Positions 47,252 to 55,896 of a stretch of DNA of 64,000 nucleotides are shown here, piece after piece. A model generated the notes under the pieces. It worked only from the letters and a program-made list of their open reading frames with translations. It was not told where the DNA came from and made no database searches. The position numbers were made by a program, and so were the translations under genes. This DNA comes from Streptomyces longispororuber (GTDB taxonomy: Bacteria; Actinomycetota; Actinomycetes; Streptomycetales; Streptomycetaceae): assembly GCF_024448165.1 (NCBI RefSeq), contig NZ_JAMOLN010000018.1, positions 1 to 64,000 on the forward strand, given 5' to 3'. Positions within the stretch are counted from its first letter, which is position 1. Each line of letters begins with the position of its first letter.

Positions 47252-48556
47252 CTACATCCGGCTCAGTGCCGCCGTCGCCGACAACACGTCGCGGATCGCC
47301 TCACGGTCACCGACCTGCCCGGCGGCAGCCTCGTCAGGGGAGACGTGCCCCGCGGCGAGCCGGCAGAACTCCACGCCGTCCAGGGCGACGTGCGCCACCT
47401 CCCGCTCGGCGGAACCGACCGCCCCGGGTGAGTCGAGGGAGATCAGCCACTCGCCACCCCCCGCCCCTTCGACCTCGAGCCGCAGACTGCGCCCCGCGGC
47501 ACCGGCCGCGACCAGCTCCCGCGCCGGGGCGGCCAGCCCCTGGCGGCGGCGCAGCGCGAGGGAACCGGGCAGCATCCGGGCGGCCAGGTCGATCATCCGG
47601 TTCAGATGGCGCGGGGCCGGGGCCTCGTACGGATAGTCCACCGCGTCCGCGATGTCACCCGCGTGGACCCAGCACTCGAAGGCCCTGTCGGTCATGGCGT
47701 CCCGCAACGACAGCTCGAAGTCCCCGTACGAGATCGGGAGTTGACCGGAACCGCCGGTGCCGCTCGCGTCCGCGCCGGCGAACGACACCGTGCGGATCAG
47801 CGCGTGCGACTGGTCGCGCCAGGGGACGCGGACGGCGCGGGTCGGCGGGAAGTACGACGCCTTCCAGTACGCCTCCGTGCGCGCGGCGGGGCCGAGCCCC
47901 TCGCGGGCCGGCGAGCCGAGCGGGTCGTCGAGGCCGATGGCGCGGGCGACCAGGCCGTCGACGCTGGTGAGATGGGCGATCACACCGGCGACGGTGGTCT
48001 TGCGGCTGACCTGGTCGCCGCTTTCGTACCAGCGGAGCCTGACCGGCGCGTGCCACTCGCCGTCGCCGATGTCCTTGAGCAGCGCGTCGAGCCGCGCGGT
48101 CTCCGCGTCGTACGGGGAGGCCCAGACGGGGACCGGGACGCGGGCGGGGCGGCGGGTGAGGCAGCCCTCCAGCACGCGGGAGCGCAGCAGGGGGTCGAGG
48201 TCGAGGGACTCCTCGGCGTGCAGCAGGCCGACGGCGTCGCGCAGCCGCAGTGCTTCCTCGGCGCAGGAGCCGCAGTCGCCCAGGTGGTCCTCCACGGCGA
48301 CGGTCTCCTCGGGCGAGCAGGCCGCGAGGGCCCAGGCGCCGAGCAGTGACTTGAGGACGCGGTGCTCGAGGACGAGGGGGACGGGGGCCGCGAGGTCGGG
48401 CAGCGGGCGGCCGGTGTCCTCTATGGAGGCGCGCGGTGTCGGTATGCGCGGTGCGCCCGCGGTGGCGCCGCTGTCCTGCGGCTGCCCGGGCTCTTCCTCG
48501 TACGGGTCGTGCGGATCGTGCGGATCGAACCGGTCCGGTCCGTTGGCCCCGCTCAC
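47252..48556 (-). CDS. zf-HC2 anti-sigma factor fused to MDMPI-type domain
   Basis: 434 residues, cytoplasmic. A disordered acidic start leads to a zinc-finger anti-sigma domain (AACSPEETVAVEDHLGDCGS followed by C; the HxxxCxxC ligands are near residue 95), then a DinB/mycothiol maleylpyruvate isomerase-like domain from about 155 (RLDALLKDIGDGEWHAPVRL, VIAHLTSVDGLVARAIGLDD, WVHAGDIADAVDY). There is no membrane helix, unlike many zf-HC2 anti-sigma factors, so it is a soluble regulator that may sense thiol or metal status through the second domain (inference). Its GTG overlaps the stop of the sigma gene (GTGA), the usual sigma/anti-sigma coupling. Confidence 0.85.
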   Translation of the reverse strand: MSGANGPDRFDPHDPHDPYEEEPGQPQDSGATAGAPRIPTPRASIEDTGRPLPDLAAPVPLVLEHRVLKSLLGAWALAACSPEETVAVEDHLGDCGSCAEEALRLRDAVGLLHAEESLDLDPLLRSRVLEGCLTRRPARVPVPVWASPYDAETARLDALLKDIGDGEWHAPVRLRWYESGDQVSRKTTVAGVIAHLTSVDGLVARAIGLDDPLGSPAREGLGPAARTEAYWKASYFPPTRAVRVPWRDQSHALIRTVSFAGADASGTGGSGQLPISYGDFELSLRDAMTDRAFECWVHAGDIADAVDYPYEAPAPRHLNRMIDLAARMLPGSLALRRRQGLAAPARELVAAGAAGRSLRLEVEGAGGGEWLISLDSPGAVGSAEREVAHVALDGVEFCRLAAGHVSPDEAAAGQVGDREAIRDVLSATAALSRM

Positions 48557-49125
48557 GCCGGCCTCCCGTATCCGCCAGGAGGTGTGCCGCTGTCGTGGGC
48601 CGTGGACAGGAGCTGCAGGCCGAGGCGGAGGCGGCGGCGCGCCTCGTCCTCGGTGACGCCGAGGTCGGCAGCGGTCTGGCGGTAGTCACGGCGCTGGAAG
48701 TAGGCGAGCTCCAGGGCGGCGCGCAGCGGGGCGGGCATGGACGTCACGATGTAGTCGGCGCGGGCCGCGGCGGACGCGCGGCGCACCTTGCGCTCCAGGT
48801 CCTCGGTGGTGCCGAGGCCGGTGCGCACCAGGGCGGCGGACTCGGTCTGGCGCAGCCGGTGGACGGCCTGGCGGTGGGCGAGCGTGGCGATGAACGACCG
48901 CAGCGGGCCCTGCTTGGCGTCGTACGCCTCCGGGTTCTCCCAGATCTGGGTGAAGACCTCGCGGGTGATCTGGTCGGCGGCGTCCTCGTCGTCCAGGACG
49001 CGGTGGGCGAGTCCGTGCACCAGGGACGCGAAGCGGTCGTACAGCTCGCCGAGCGCCGCGGCCTCGCCGTGCGCGAGCCGCTGCTGCATCCTCCGGTCCC
49101 AGCGGGACGGAGTGTCCTTGGGCAT
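48553..49125 (-). CDS. ECF RNA polymerase sigma factor
   Basis: 190-residue ECF sigma factor. Region 2 reads GELYDRFASLVHGLAHRVLD with DAADQITREVFTQIWENPEA, and region 4 PLRAALELAYFQRRDYRQTA with DLGVTEDEARRRLRLGLQLL. It should direct RNA polymerase to a small regulon and be held inactive by the zf-HC2 protein encoded directly downstream. The 324-base gap upstream separates it from the divergent STAS gene. In S. coelicolor the corresponding neighbours, as I recall, are SCO4408-SCO4410. Confidence 0.9.
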   Translation of the reverse strand: MPKDTPSRWDRRMQQRLAHGEAAALGELYDRFASLVHGLAHRVLDDEDAADQITREVFTQIWENPEAYDAKQGPLRSFIATLAHRQAVHRLRQTESAALVRTGLGTTEDLERKVRRASAAARADYIVTSMPAPLRAALELAYFQRRDYRQTAADLGVTEDEARRRLRLGLQLLSTAHDSGTPPGGYGRPA

Positions 49126-49449
49126 GAGGCCCCCTCACCGACTGCCCGTACTCATGAACTGCTTGCCTCTTACCCGAATGTAGTCCGAGGCGCCGACAAC
49201 GCACGCACCTTTGCCGCATTGTGCGCTCCGCGGCGGTAGCGGGTGGTAAAGAACCGGTGGCCTGTGCAGCTGGTGTATGACCGGATGGGTCCGTATCCGA
49301 CCACCTGGGACCGTCTGGTTCTTAACCAGGTCATATGTGATAGGCCTGCGGTGGTGTTTCATCGCAACACGTCCGGGCAGCCGCGCTGTGGAAGCGAAAC
49401 GTAGGCACAGGTTCCGGATCGAAGTGACGGCGAGCGAGAGGCGTGGCGC
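49126..49449. promoter_or_regulatory. 324-base divergent control region between sigma and STAS genes
   Basis: No gene is supported. It contains CTGGTT-CTT-AACCAG (49315-49329), a perfect 6+6 inverted repeat 120 bases before the STAS gene, preceded by CGGAT...ATCCG (about 49282-49299). A single strong sigma-70-like promoter is not obvious in either direction. Confidence 0.5.
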
Positions 49450-49824
49450 GTGGCGCTCAAGGTGACCGAGTCAGGGCGGGGCGACTGGGCCGTCGTGCGC
49501 GCGTCGGGCGAGATGGACCTCGTGACGTCGCCCGCGCTGCGCCAGCAGGTGCACGAAGCGGTCGCCGACGGCCGCCGCAGCGTCGTCCTCGACCTCTCCG
49601 ACGTGCTGTTCTGCGACTCCAGCGGCGTCGGCGTCCTCATCGCGTCCCGCCGCCTGATGCGCTCCTGCCAGGGCCGCCTCCGCCTGATCCTCCCCGCCCA
49701 GGGCGCGGTCGACGGCTCCCACGTGAACCGCGTCCTCGGCGCCCTGGGCGTCCGCCGCCTCTTCGACGTGTACCCGGACGTGGCGGCGGCCGTGGACGAC
49801 GACGCGGAGCCGATGTCGGCGTAG
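49450..49824 (+). CDS. STAS-domain anti-sigma factor antagonist
   Basis: 124-residue single STAS domain protein (SpoIIAA/RsbV type). The phosphorylatable Ser lies in the conserved LFCDSSGVGVL (DSSG) near residue 59. Unphosphorylated, such proteins bind RsbW-like kinases and free a sigma factor. Possible partners in this window are the HATPase kinase gene at 55897 and, indirectly, the neighbouring sigma system; pairing is inference. The GTG at 49450 was chosen with GAGAGG upstream. Confidence 0.9.
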   Translation: MALKVTESGRGDWAVVRASGEMDLVTSPALRQQVHEAVADGRRSVVLDLSDVLFCDSSGVGVLIASRRLMRSCQGRLRLILPAQGAVDGSHVNRVLGALGVRRLFDVYPDVAAAVDDDAEPMSA

Positions 49825-49985
49825 CGCGGTTGCGTCCGCCCGCGGACCGGCCGTGACGGACCTCGCCACGGAGTTGTCCCGGAATTCCACCAGCCCTGAC
49901 ACAACCGTCACCTTTCAGGCCGCGCCCGCCCCTCTTCGACGTACGCTCCGAACGCGGCACACCCCCACTACCCGAGAGGCGGCCC

Positions 49986-50489
49986 ATGACCATGGACGAG
50001 CGGAGGATCGCGGCCCGGTTCGCCGGATTCGACCAGGACGGGAACGGTTACATCGACCGCGAGGACTTCTACGTCGCGGCCAAGGCCCTGCTCGCCGAGT
50101 TCGGCACCACGGCCCGCTGCGACCGGGGGCAGGCGCTGTACGCGGGCGCCGAGGCGTTCTGGCAGGGGATGGCCGGGATCGCGGACGTGGACGGGGACCA
50201 GCGGGTGACCCGGGGGGAGTTCGTGACCGGGGCCGTGAAGCGGCTGCGGGACAGCCCCGACCGGTTCGCGGAGATCGCCCGGCCGTTCCTGCGCGGCGCG
50301 ATCGCCGTCGCCGACCCGGAGGGCGCGGGGCTCAGCACGGCCGCGGCGGAGCGCATCATGCGCGTCGTGGGGGTCGGGCCCGAGGTCGCCGCGACGGCCG
50401 CCGCCGCGCTGGACGCGGACGGCGACGGGCGGATCTCGGAGGACGAGGTCGTCCGGGCGTTCGCCCTCTACTTCACCGTGCCGGACTGA
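49986..50489 (+). CDS. EF-hand calcium-binding protein (calerythrin-like)
   Basis: 167-residue four-EF-hand protein. Three loops look able to bind calcium: DQDGNGYIDRED near residue 15, DVDGDQRVTRGE near 68 and DADGDGRISEDE near 145. The third hand (DPEGAGLSTAAAE, about 104) lacks ligand residues, as in calerythrin and Streptomyces CabC-type proteins where one site is degenerate. Cytoplasmic calcium buffer or sensor, possibly linked to aerial growth. 161 bases separate it from the STAS gene. It converges on the ligase gene. Confidence 0.9.
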   Translation: MTMDERRIAARFAGFDQDGNGYIDREDFYVAAKALLAEFGTTARCDRGQALYAGAEAFWQGMAGIADVDGDQRVTRGEFVTGAVKRLRDSPDRFAEIARPFLRGAIAVADPEGAGLSTAAAERIMRVVGVGPEVAATAAAALDADGDGRISEDEVVRAFALYFTVPD

Positions 50490-50504
50490 CCCGGGCCCCG
50501 CGGG

Positions 50505-52040
50505 TTACCCCGAGAAGCGTTCCCGCAGTTTGTACTTGAGGACCTTGCGCAGCGTCTCGTTGCGGGGGAGCGCGTCGAGGATCTCCAGCTGTTCCGGCAG
50601 TTTGAAGGTCGACAGGCCCTCGGCGCGCAGATAGGACGTGAGGTCGGGGAGCGTCAACCCGGATGCCCCCGCCCGGAGTTCGAGGACCGCGCAGACCCGC
50701 TCGCCGCGCTCCGCGTCCGGCAGGCCGACGACCGCCGCCTCCTGGACGCGGGGGTGGGCGTGCAGCAGGTCCTCGATCTCCTTCGCGGAGATGTTCTCGC
50801 CCTTGCGGATGATGATGTCCTTCGCGCGGCCGGTGAGGACCAGATGGCCGGTGGGCAGGACGTGGCCGAGGTCGCCTGTGATCAGGAAGCCGTCCTCGTC
50901 GAAGGCCTCCGCCGACTGCCGCGGGTCCAGATAGCCCTGGCAGACCGCCTCCCCGCGCAGCCGCACCTCGCCGTCGACCCCGGCGGGCACCTGCTTGCCG
51001 TCCCCGTCGACGATCCTGATCTCCATGCCCTCGGGCGGCCGCCCCTCCGTCGTCGCGAGCATCTCCGCCGTGTCGTCCGGCGCCCCCATGGTGATCATCG
51101 GGACCTCCGACATGCCGTAGCCGTGGGTGAGTTGCACGTCCATCTCGCGGACCACGGAGTGGTAGACCTCCGGCGGCTTCGGGGCGCCGCCGCCCGCGAG
51201 GAGGCGCAGCGTGGGGATCAGTTTCCGCGCCGGGTCCTTGCGCTGCTCCTTGAGGAACATCGAGTAGAAGGCCGTCGAGCCGCCGGCGACCGTCACCCCG
51301 TGGCGCCGGTACTCGTCCAGCGAGTCGGGCAGCGCGAAGTGCTCCAGCAGCACGGCCGGGAACCCGTACAGGAGCAGCATCACGGTGTAGTCGGGTCCTG
51401 CGATGTGCGCGTACGGGAAGGCCATCGAGCCGACGTCGGAGGAGGACAGGTGCAGGGCGTGGGCCAGGCACGAGCCGCCCGCGATGAGGGAGCGGTCGGT
51501 GTGCAGCACGCCCTTGGGGTCGGACGTCGTGCCGGACGTCCAGTAGATCCAGCGGACCGACGTGCCGTCGGAGGGCGGGGGCGGCAGGACGGCCGGGTCG
51601 CCCTCCGGCAGGTCCTCGTACGCCTCGAAGACGCCGCGCGCGCCGAGCCGCCGTGCCATGTCGCCGTGGTCGAAGCCGCGCCACACGCCGGGCGTCGCGA
51701 AGAACTCGGCCTTCGACTCCCGGAGCGCGAAGCCGACCTCGCGGTCCCGGTAGAACGGGATGACCGGCGTCTGGACGGCGCCGATGCGGGCGAGCGCGAA
51801 GGTGAGCAGGGCCGTCTCGATCCGGGTGGGCAGCTGCCAGGCGACGACCGTGCCCGGGCGGACGCCCCGGTCGTGCAGGCCGGCCGCGACCCGTTCGGCG
51901 CGGTCGCGCAACTCGCCGAAGGTCACGGTCCGTTCGCCCTGCAGCAGGACCGGCTGTCCGGGGGTGAGCGCGGCCCGGCGCTCGACCAGCTCCCAGAGCG
52001 TGCGGGACGCGCCCAGGGCGTGTGCGGTGCTCTGCGTCAT
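50505..52040 (-). CDS. acyl-CoA ligase (cyclohexanecarboxylate/medium-chain type)
   Basis: 511-residue ANL-family ligase. The A3 motif is WIYWTSGTTSDPKGVLHTDR, A5 HGYGMSEVPM, A7/A8 FLITGDLGHVLPTGHLVLTG with RAKDIIIRKGENISAKEIED, and the final Lys region PRNETLRKVLKYKLRERF. The sequence type is that of ligases for cyclic or branched acids in actinobacterial catabolic clusters. The ATG at 52040 faces the palindrome 52093-52107, 52 bases upstream, so it shares its regulator with the divergent amidohydrolase operon. It probably activates the acid substrate for that operon. Confidence 0.9.
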   Translation of the reverse strand: MTQSTAHALGASRTLWELVERRAALTPGQPVLLQGERTVTFGELRDRAERVAAGLHDRGVRPGTVVAWQLPTRIETALLTFALARIGAVQTPVIPFYRDREVGFALRESKAEFFATPGVWRGFDHGDMARRLGARGVFEAYEDLPEGDPAVLPPPPSDGTSVRWIYWTSGTTSDPKGVLHTDRSLIAGGSCLAHALHLSSSDVGSMAFPYAHIAGPDYTVMLLLYGFPAVLLEHFALPDSLDEYRRHGVTVAGGSTAFYSMFLKEQRKDPARKLIPTLRLLAGGGAPKPPEVYHSVVREMDVQLTHGYGMSEVPMITMGAPDDTAEMLATTEGRPPEGMEIRIVDGDGKQVPAGVDGEVRLRGEAVCQGYLDPRQSAEAFDEDGFLITGDLGHVLPTGHLVLTGRAKDIIIRKGENISAKEIEDLLHAHPRVQEAAVVGLPDAERGERVCAVLELRAGASGLTLPDLTSYLRAEGLSTFKLPEQLEILDALPRNETLRKVLKYKLRERFSG

Positions 52041-52092
52041 GCCGTGACCCCCAAGTCGTTGCCGTGACCTCTGCTGACGCGCCGCGCCGCAA

Positions 52093-52107
52093 CTGACGGA
52101 CCGTCAG
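52093..52107. promoter_or_regulatory. operator copy 1: CTGACGGACCGTCAG
   Basis: Perfect 15-bp palindrome, 52 bases upstream of the ligase gene (minus strand). It defines the consensus of the four related sites in this cluster. Confidence 0.75.
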
Positions 52108-52167
52108 AATCAGATGAGAGCGTAAGTCCGTGCTTCTTGTCGGTCCAGGGGTGCGGGGCTAGCCTGC

Positions 52168-52186
52168 ATCTGACGGGTCATCAGAT
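52168..52186. promoter_or_regulatory. operator copy 2: ATCTGACGGGTCATCAGAT
   Basis: Near-palindrome with outer arms ATCTGA/TCAGAT exact and the same CTGACGG left half as copy 1; 33 bases before the amidohydrolase start (plus strand). Confidence 0.75.
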
Positions 52187-52219
52187 AACGTGCAGGAAAC
52201 GGCGGAGGGGCTCAGCACC

Positions 52220-53422
52220 ATGACGGAACTGCCGCGCATCGTCAGCGTCGACGACCATGTGATCGAACCGGCCCACCTCTTCGAGACCTGGCTGCCGGCG
52301 AAGTACCGGGACAAGGGACCGAAGCCGCTCACCGCCGGGATCGGCGAACTCGCCTACGTCGCCGGGAAGTACCAGATCACCATGGACCCGGACGGGCCGC
52401 CCACGGACTGGTGGATCTACGAGGACCTGAAGTTCCCGTACAAGCGCAACATCGCCGCCGTCGGCTTCGACCGCGACGACATGACCCTGGAGGGCATCAC
52501 CAGGGAGGAGATGCGGCGCGGCTGCTGGGACCCCAAGGCGCGGCTCGCGGACATGGACCTCAACCACGTCGAGGCGTCGCTCTGCTTCCCGACCTTCCCG
52601 CGCTTCTGCGGCCAGACGTTCGCCGAGGCGCACGACAAGGAGGTCGCGCTCGCCTGCGTGCGCGCCTACAACGACTGGATGGTCGACGAGTGGTGCGGCG
52701 ACAGCGGCGGCCGGCTCATCCCGCTGTGCATCATCCCGCTGTGGGACGTCGAGCTGGCCGTCGCCGAGATCCGGCGCAACGCGGCGCGGGGCGTGCGCGC
52801 CGTCACCTTCTCCGAGATCCCGACCTATCTCGGGCTCCCGTCCATCCACTCCGGCTACTGGGACCCGTTCTTCGCGGTCTGCCAGGAGACCGGCACGGTG
52901 GTGAACATGCACATCGGGTCGTCCTCGCAGATGCCGGCCGCGTCCCCCGACGCACCGCCCGCCGTCCAGGCCTCGCTCAGCTTCAACAACGCGATGGCCT
53001 CGATGATGGACTTCCTCTTCAGCGGCGTCCTGGTGAAGTTCCCGACGCTCAAACTCGCGTACAGCGAAGGCCAGATGGGCTGGATCCCGTACGCCCTGGA
53101 GCGCGCCGACGACGTGTGGGAGGAGCACCGCGCGTGGGGCGGGGTGCGGGACCTGATCCCCGAGCCGCCGTCCACGTACTACTACCGGCAGATGTTCTGC
53201 TGCTTCTTCCGCGACAAGCACGGCGTCGCCTCGCTCGACGTCGTCGGACGCGACAACGCGACCTTCGAGACCGACTACCCGCACGTCGACTCGACCTTCC
53301 CGAACACCAAGGAGGTCGCCCTCGACCACGTCAAGGGCCTCGACGACGAGACGATCTACAAGCTGATGCGCGGCAACGCGATCCGCATGCTCGGCCTGGA
53401 CCTCGACAAGCACGGCAAGTAG
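52220..53422 (+). CDS. amidohydrolase-family protein (ACMSD/decarboxylase-like TIM barrel)
   Basis: 400-residue amidohydrolase_2 protein. The metal-site start reads SVDDHVIEP (DxH form), later ligands are His in VVNMHIGSSS and the active-site Asp in FETDYPHVDSTFPNTK. Relatives act as decarboxylases or C-C hydrolases on cyclic acids, often in actinobacterial degradation clusters next to acyl-CoA dehydrogenases. The ATG at 52220 has GGAGGGG 9 bases upstream and operator copy 2 just before. It is the first gene of a three-gene unit with two acyl-CoA dehydrogenase genes (9- and 2-base gaps). The substrate is unknown. Confidence 0.88.
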   Translation: MTELPRIVSVDDHVIEPAHLFETWLPAKYRDKGPKPLTAGIGELAYVAGKYQITMDPDGPPTDWWIYEDLKFPYKRNIAAVGFDRDDMTLEGITREEMRRGCWDPKARLADMDLNHVEASLCFPTFPRFCGQTFAEAHDKEVALACVRAYNDWMVDEWCGDSGGRLIPLCIIPLWDVELAVAEIRRNAARGVRAVTFSEIPTYLGLPSIHSGYWDPFFAVCQETGTVVNMHIGSSSQMPAASPDAPPAVQASLSFNNAMASMMDFLFSGVLVKFPTLKLAYSEGQMGWIPYALERADDVWEEHRAWGGVRDLIPEPPSTYYYRQMFCCFFRDKHGVASLDVVGRDNATFETDYPHVDSTFPNTKEVALDHVKGLDDETIYKLMRGNAIRMLGLDLDKHGK

Positions 53423-53431
53423 GCGGGCCCG

Positions 53432-54571
53432 GTGGACCTCACGTACACGGACGAGGAAGAGGAGTTCCGGGCGCGGCTGCGCGAGTGGCTCGGGGGCGTG
53501 CTGCCCGCCCTGGGACCCAAGCCGTCACCCGGGGACTGGCCGGGGCGGCGCGCGTACGACACCGGGTGGCAGCGCAGGCTGTACGACGCCGGGTACGGGG
53601 ACGTGCACTGGGGAGCCTCGCCGACCACCCGGCTGATCTTCCTGGAGGAGACCGAGAAGGCGGGCGCCCCCTACGTCGGCGCGAACTTCGTCGGGCTGCT
53701 GCACGCGGGGCCCACCATCGCCGCCGAGGGCACGGCGGAGCAGCGCGCGCGCTGGCTGACGCCGATCCTCAGCGGGCAGGAGGTGTGGTGCCAGGGGTTC
53801 AGCGAGCCGGAGGCCGGGTCCGACCTGGCCGCGCTGCGCACGCGGGCCCGGCGGGACGGCGACGCGTACGTGATCAGTGGCTCGAAGATCTGGACCTCGC
53901 ACGCCGAGGTCGCCGACTGGTGCGAACTGCTGGTGCGCACCGACTCGGCGGCCCCCAAGCACCGCGGCATCTCCTGGCTCGCCATGCCGATGGACGCGCC
54001 CGGCATCACGGTGCGGCCGCTGCGCACGCTCGCCGGCTCGACCGAGTTCGCCGAGATGTTCCTCGACGAGGTGCGGGTCCCGGCCGGCAACCGGGTCGGG
54101 GCCGAGAACGACGGCTGGCGCGTGACGATGGTGACCCTGTCGTTCGAGCGCGGCACCGCCTTCGTCGGCGAGGTCGTCGCCTGCCGCCGGGTGCTCGGCG
54201 AACTCGCGGCCCACGCCCGCAAGAGCGGCCGCTGGGACGACGCCGTCCTGCGCCGCGAACTCGCACTGCTGGCAGCCGAGTTCAGCGGCCTGTGGCGGCT
54301 CACGCAGTGGAACGTGAGCGAGGCGCAGGTGAGCGGCGGGGTGCCCGGTGTGGGCGGCTCGGTCTTCAAGCTGCGCTACTCGCACGCCCGGCAGCGGCTG
54401 TACGACGTGGCGGCCCGGGTGCTCGGCGGCGCGGGCGCCCTCGACACCGGCCAGGAGTGGACGCTCGACCGGCTCTCCTCGCTGTCGTACACGATCGCGG
54501 CCGGCACGTCGCAGATCCAGCGCAACATCGTCGCCGAGCGCATCCTCGGACTGCCCAAGGGGGGCAAGTAG
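53432..54571 (+). CDS. acyl-CoA dehydrogenase, full-length subunit
   Basis: 379-residue acyl-CoA dehydrogenase: N-terminal helices, middle barrel with WCQGFSEPEAGSDLAALRTR and VISGSKIWTSHAEVADW, and a C-terminal four-helix domain ending LDRLSSLSYTIAAGTSQIQR. The arginine-rich GTSQIQRNIVAERILGLPKG tail is typical of FadE members that bind FAD across a dimer. The next gene encodes a shorter partner, with 2 bases between, suggesting a heteromeric enzyme like the alpha2beta2 steroid side-chain dehydrogenases of actinobacteria. Start GTG 53432. Confidence 0.9.
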   Translation: MDLTYTDEEEEFRARLREWLGGVLPALGPKPSPGDWPGRRAYDTGWQRRLYDAGYGDVHWGASPTTRLIFLEETEKAGAPYVGANFVGLLHAGPTIAAEGTAEQRARWLTPILSGQEVWCQGFSEPEAGSDLAALRTRARRDGDAYVISGSKIWTSHAEVADWCELLVRTDSAAPKHRGISWLAMPMDAPGITVRPLRTLAGSTEFAEMFLDEVRVPAGNRVGAENDGWRVTMVTLSFERGTAFVGEVVACRRVLGELAAHARKSGRWDDAVLRRELALLAAEFSGLWRLTQWNVSEAQVSGGVPGVGGSVFKLRYSHARQRLYDVAARVLGGAGALDTGQEWTLDRLSSLSYTIAAGTSQIQRNIVAERILGLPKGGK

Positions 54572-54573
54572 GC

Positions 54574-55431
54574 GTGCACTTCCAACTGACGGAGGAACAG
54601 CGGGCGTTGCGCGACGGAACCCGGGAGCTGCTGGCCGGCCGGTTCGGGCGGGACGCGCTGCGCGCCGCCGTGGACGCGCCGCGGCTCGACCGGGCGCTGT
54701 GGCGCGAGCTCGGTTCGGCCGGGCTGTTCGCCCTGTGTCTGCCGGAGGCGGCGGGCGGGGTCGGGCTCGGGCTGCCGGAAGCGGTGGTGGTGTTCGAGGA
54801 GGTGGGGCGGGCGCTGGTGCCGGGGCCGCTGGTGGCGACGTTCCTCGCGGCGGGCGAGGTGCCGGGCGCCGCGTCGGGCGAGGCGGTGGTGACCGCGCCG
54901 TACGGCGGGCTGCTGCCCTGGCGGGACGCGGCGGACGTGGTGCGCGGCGACGCGGCCGGCGCCGAGCCGCTCGCCTCCGTCGACCCGCTCACCCCCCTGT
55001 ACCGGCTCCCCGGCGCGGGACCCACGCCCTGGCGGGCGACCCTCCTGTACGCGGCCGAACAGCTCGGCTCGGCCGGCCGCACCCTGGAGATGGCCGTCCA
55101 ACACGCCCGGGACCGCGAGCAGTTCGGGCAGCCCGTCGGGGGCTTCCAGGCCGTCAAGCACCTGTGCGCGGAGATGCTCGTACGGGTCGAGGTGGCCCGC
55201 GCCGCCGTGTACGCCGCCGCCGTCACCCGGGACCCGGTCGAGGTCGCGGCGGCCGAACTCCTCGCCGACGAGGCCGCCGTGCAGGGCGCGCGGGACTGCC
55301 TCCAGGTGCACGGCGGCATGGGCTTCACCTGGGAGGCGGACGTCCATCTGCATCTGAAGAGGGCGTGGGTGCGGGCCGAGTTGGGCGGCAGCGCACGGGA
55401 CGCGGAGGAGACGCTGGCGGCTTCCCTGTAG
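54574..55431 (+). CDS. acyl-CoA dehydrogenase, short partner subunit
   Basis: 285 residues, about 100 fewer than a complete acyl-CoA dehydrogenase. The N-terminal helical domain (VHFQLTEEQRALRDGTRELL, RELGSAGLFALCLPEAAGGV) and the C-terminal domain (EMAVQHARDREQFGQPVGGF, CLQVHGGMGFTWEADVHLHL) are present, while the middle beta domain is much reduced. Such shortened subunits pair with a full-length ACAD in heterotetramers where only some FAD sites form (ChsE/FadE26-FadE27 type). Start GTG 54574, two bases after the upstream stop. Last gene of the amidohydrolase unit. Confidence 0.88.
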   Translation: MHFQLTEEQRALRDGTRELLAGRFGRDALRAAVDAPRLDRALWRELGSAGLFALCLPEAAGGVGLGLPEAVVVFEEVGRALVPGPLVATFLAAGEVPGAASGEAVVTAPYGGLLPWRDAADVVRGDAAGAEPLASVDPLTPLYRLPGAGPTPWRATLLYAAEQLGSAGRTLEMAVQHARDREQFGQPVGGFQAVKHLCAEMLVRVEVARAAVYAAAVTRDPVEVAAAELLADEAAVQGARDCLQVHGGMGFTWEADVHLHLKRAWVRAELGGSARDAEETLAASL

Positions 55432-55896
55432 CTCGGCGCCCGCGGACGGTCCGGGTGCTCTGAGGAAGGATGCACGGACAGTCACCGTGCGTGGTTATCG
55501 GGTTGTGTCCTTCCCGGGGCTCGTCACGGCGCGGAGTCGGCGCCGGGCTCCGGTACCTTGTGGCAGATGCGAGTGAGAACCCGTGCGACGGTCGCGGTGT
55601 CGCCTCCGAGGCGGCTCCGGAACCCGGGCTGTATCGACCTGCGGCTCCGCCGCGCGGGCGCCGTTCGCAGCGCAGGGCGGGGCGTCACGCCCGCCTGTTC
55701 GACCCCCCGCGAGACGCGTCGCACAGTATGCCGTACGCGTACTCCTTCGCGCTGGAATATGCCCGAAGCGCTTGTTGGGGTGACTGTACGTCAACCATGC
55801 TGTGCTGCAAGGGGATCACGTTCCGTGATCCTCCTCAGTGGCCAGTGTGGTCAGTGGCGCGAGGCGACGTGTCCGCCGGTTCGGATGGTGTGAGCG
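55432..55896. other. 465-base gap before the HATPase gene
   Basis: No gene supported; open frames at 55470-56003 and 55558-55893 lack domain features and conflict with each other. It holds GCACGG/CCGTGC (55472-55490), a weak terminator-like hairpin after the dehydrogenase gene, and the palindrome at 55813-55831. The octamer AAGCGCTT (around 55770) and repeated TCAGTGG words (55835-55858) lie near the presumed promoter. Confidence 0.5.
55813..55831. promoter_or_regulatory. palindrome GGATCACG-TTC-CGTGATCC
   Basis: Perfect 8+8 inverted repeat with a 3-base centre, 65 bases upstream of the HATPase gene. Its size and position suit an operator for a dimeric regulator. It is unlike the operators of the flanking catabolic genes. 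Confidence 0.55.

Noticed and set aside
52411..55431. 1006-codon plus-strand frame over amidohydrolase and dehydrogenases
   Set aside because: Out-of-frame Arg/Gly-rich translation until 54574, where it joins the real short dehydrogenase frame.
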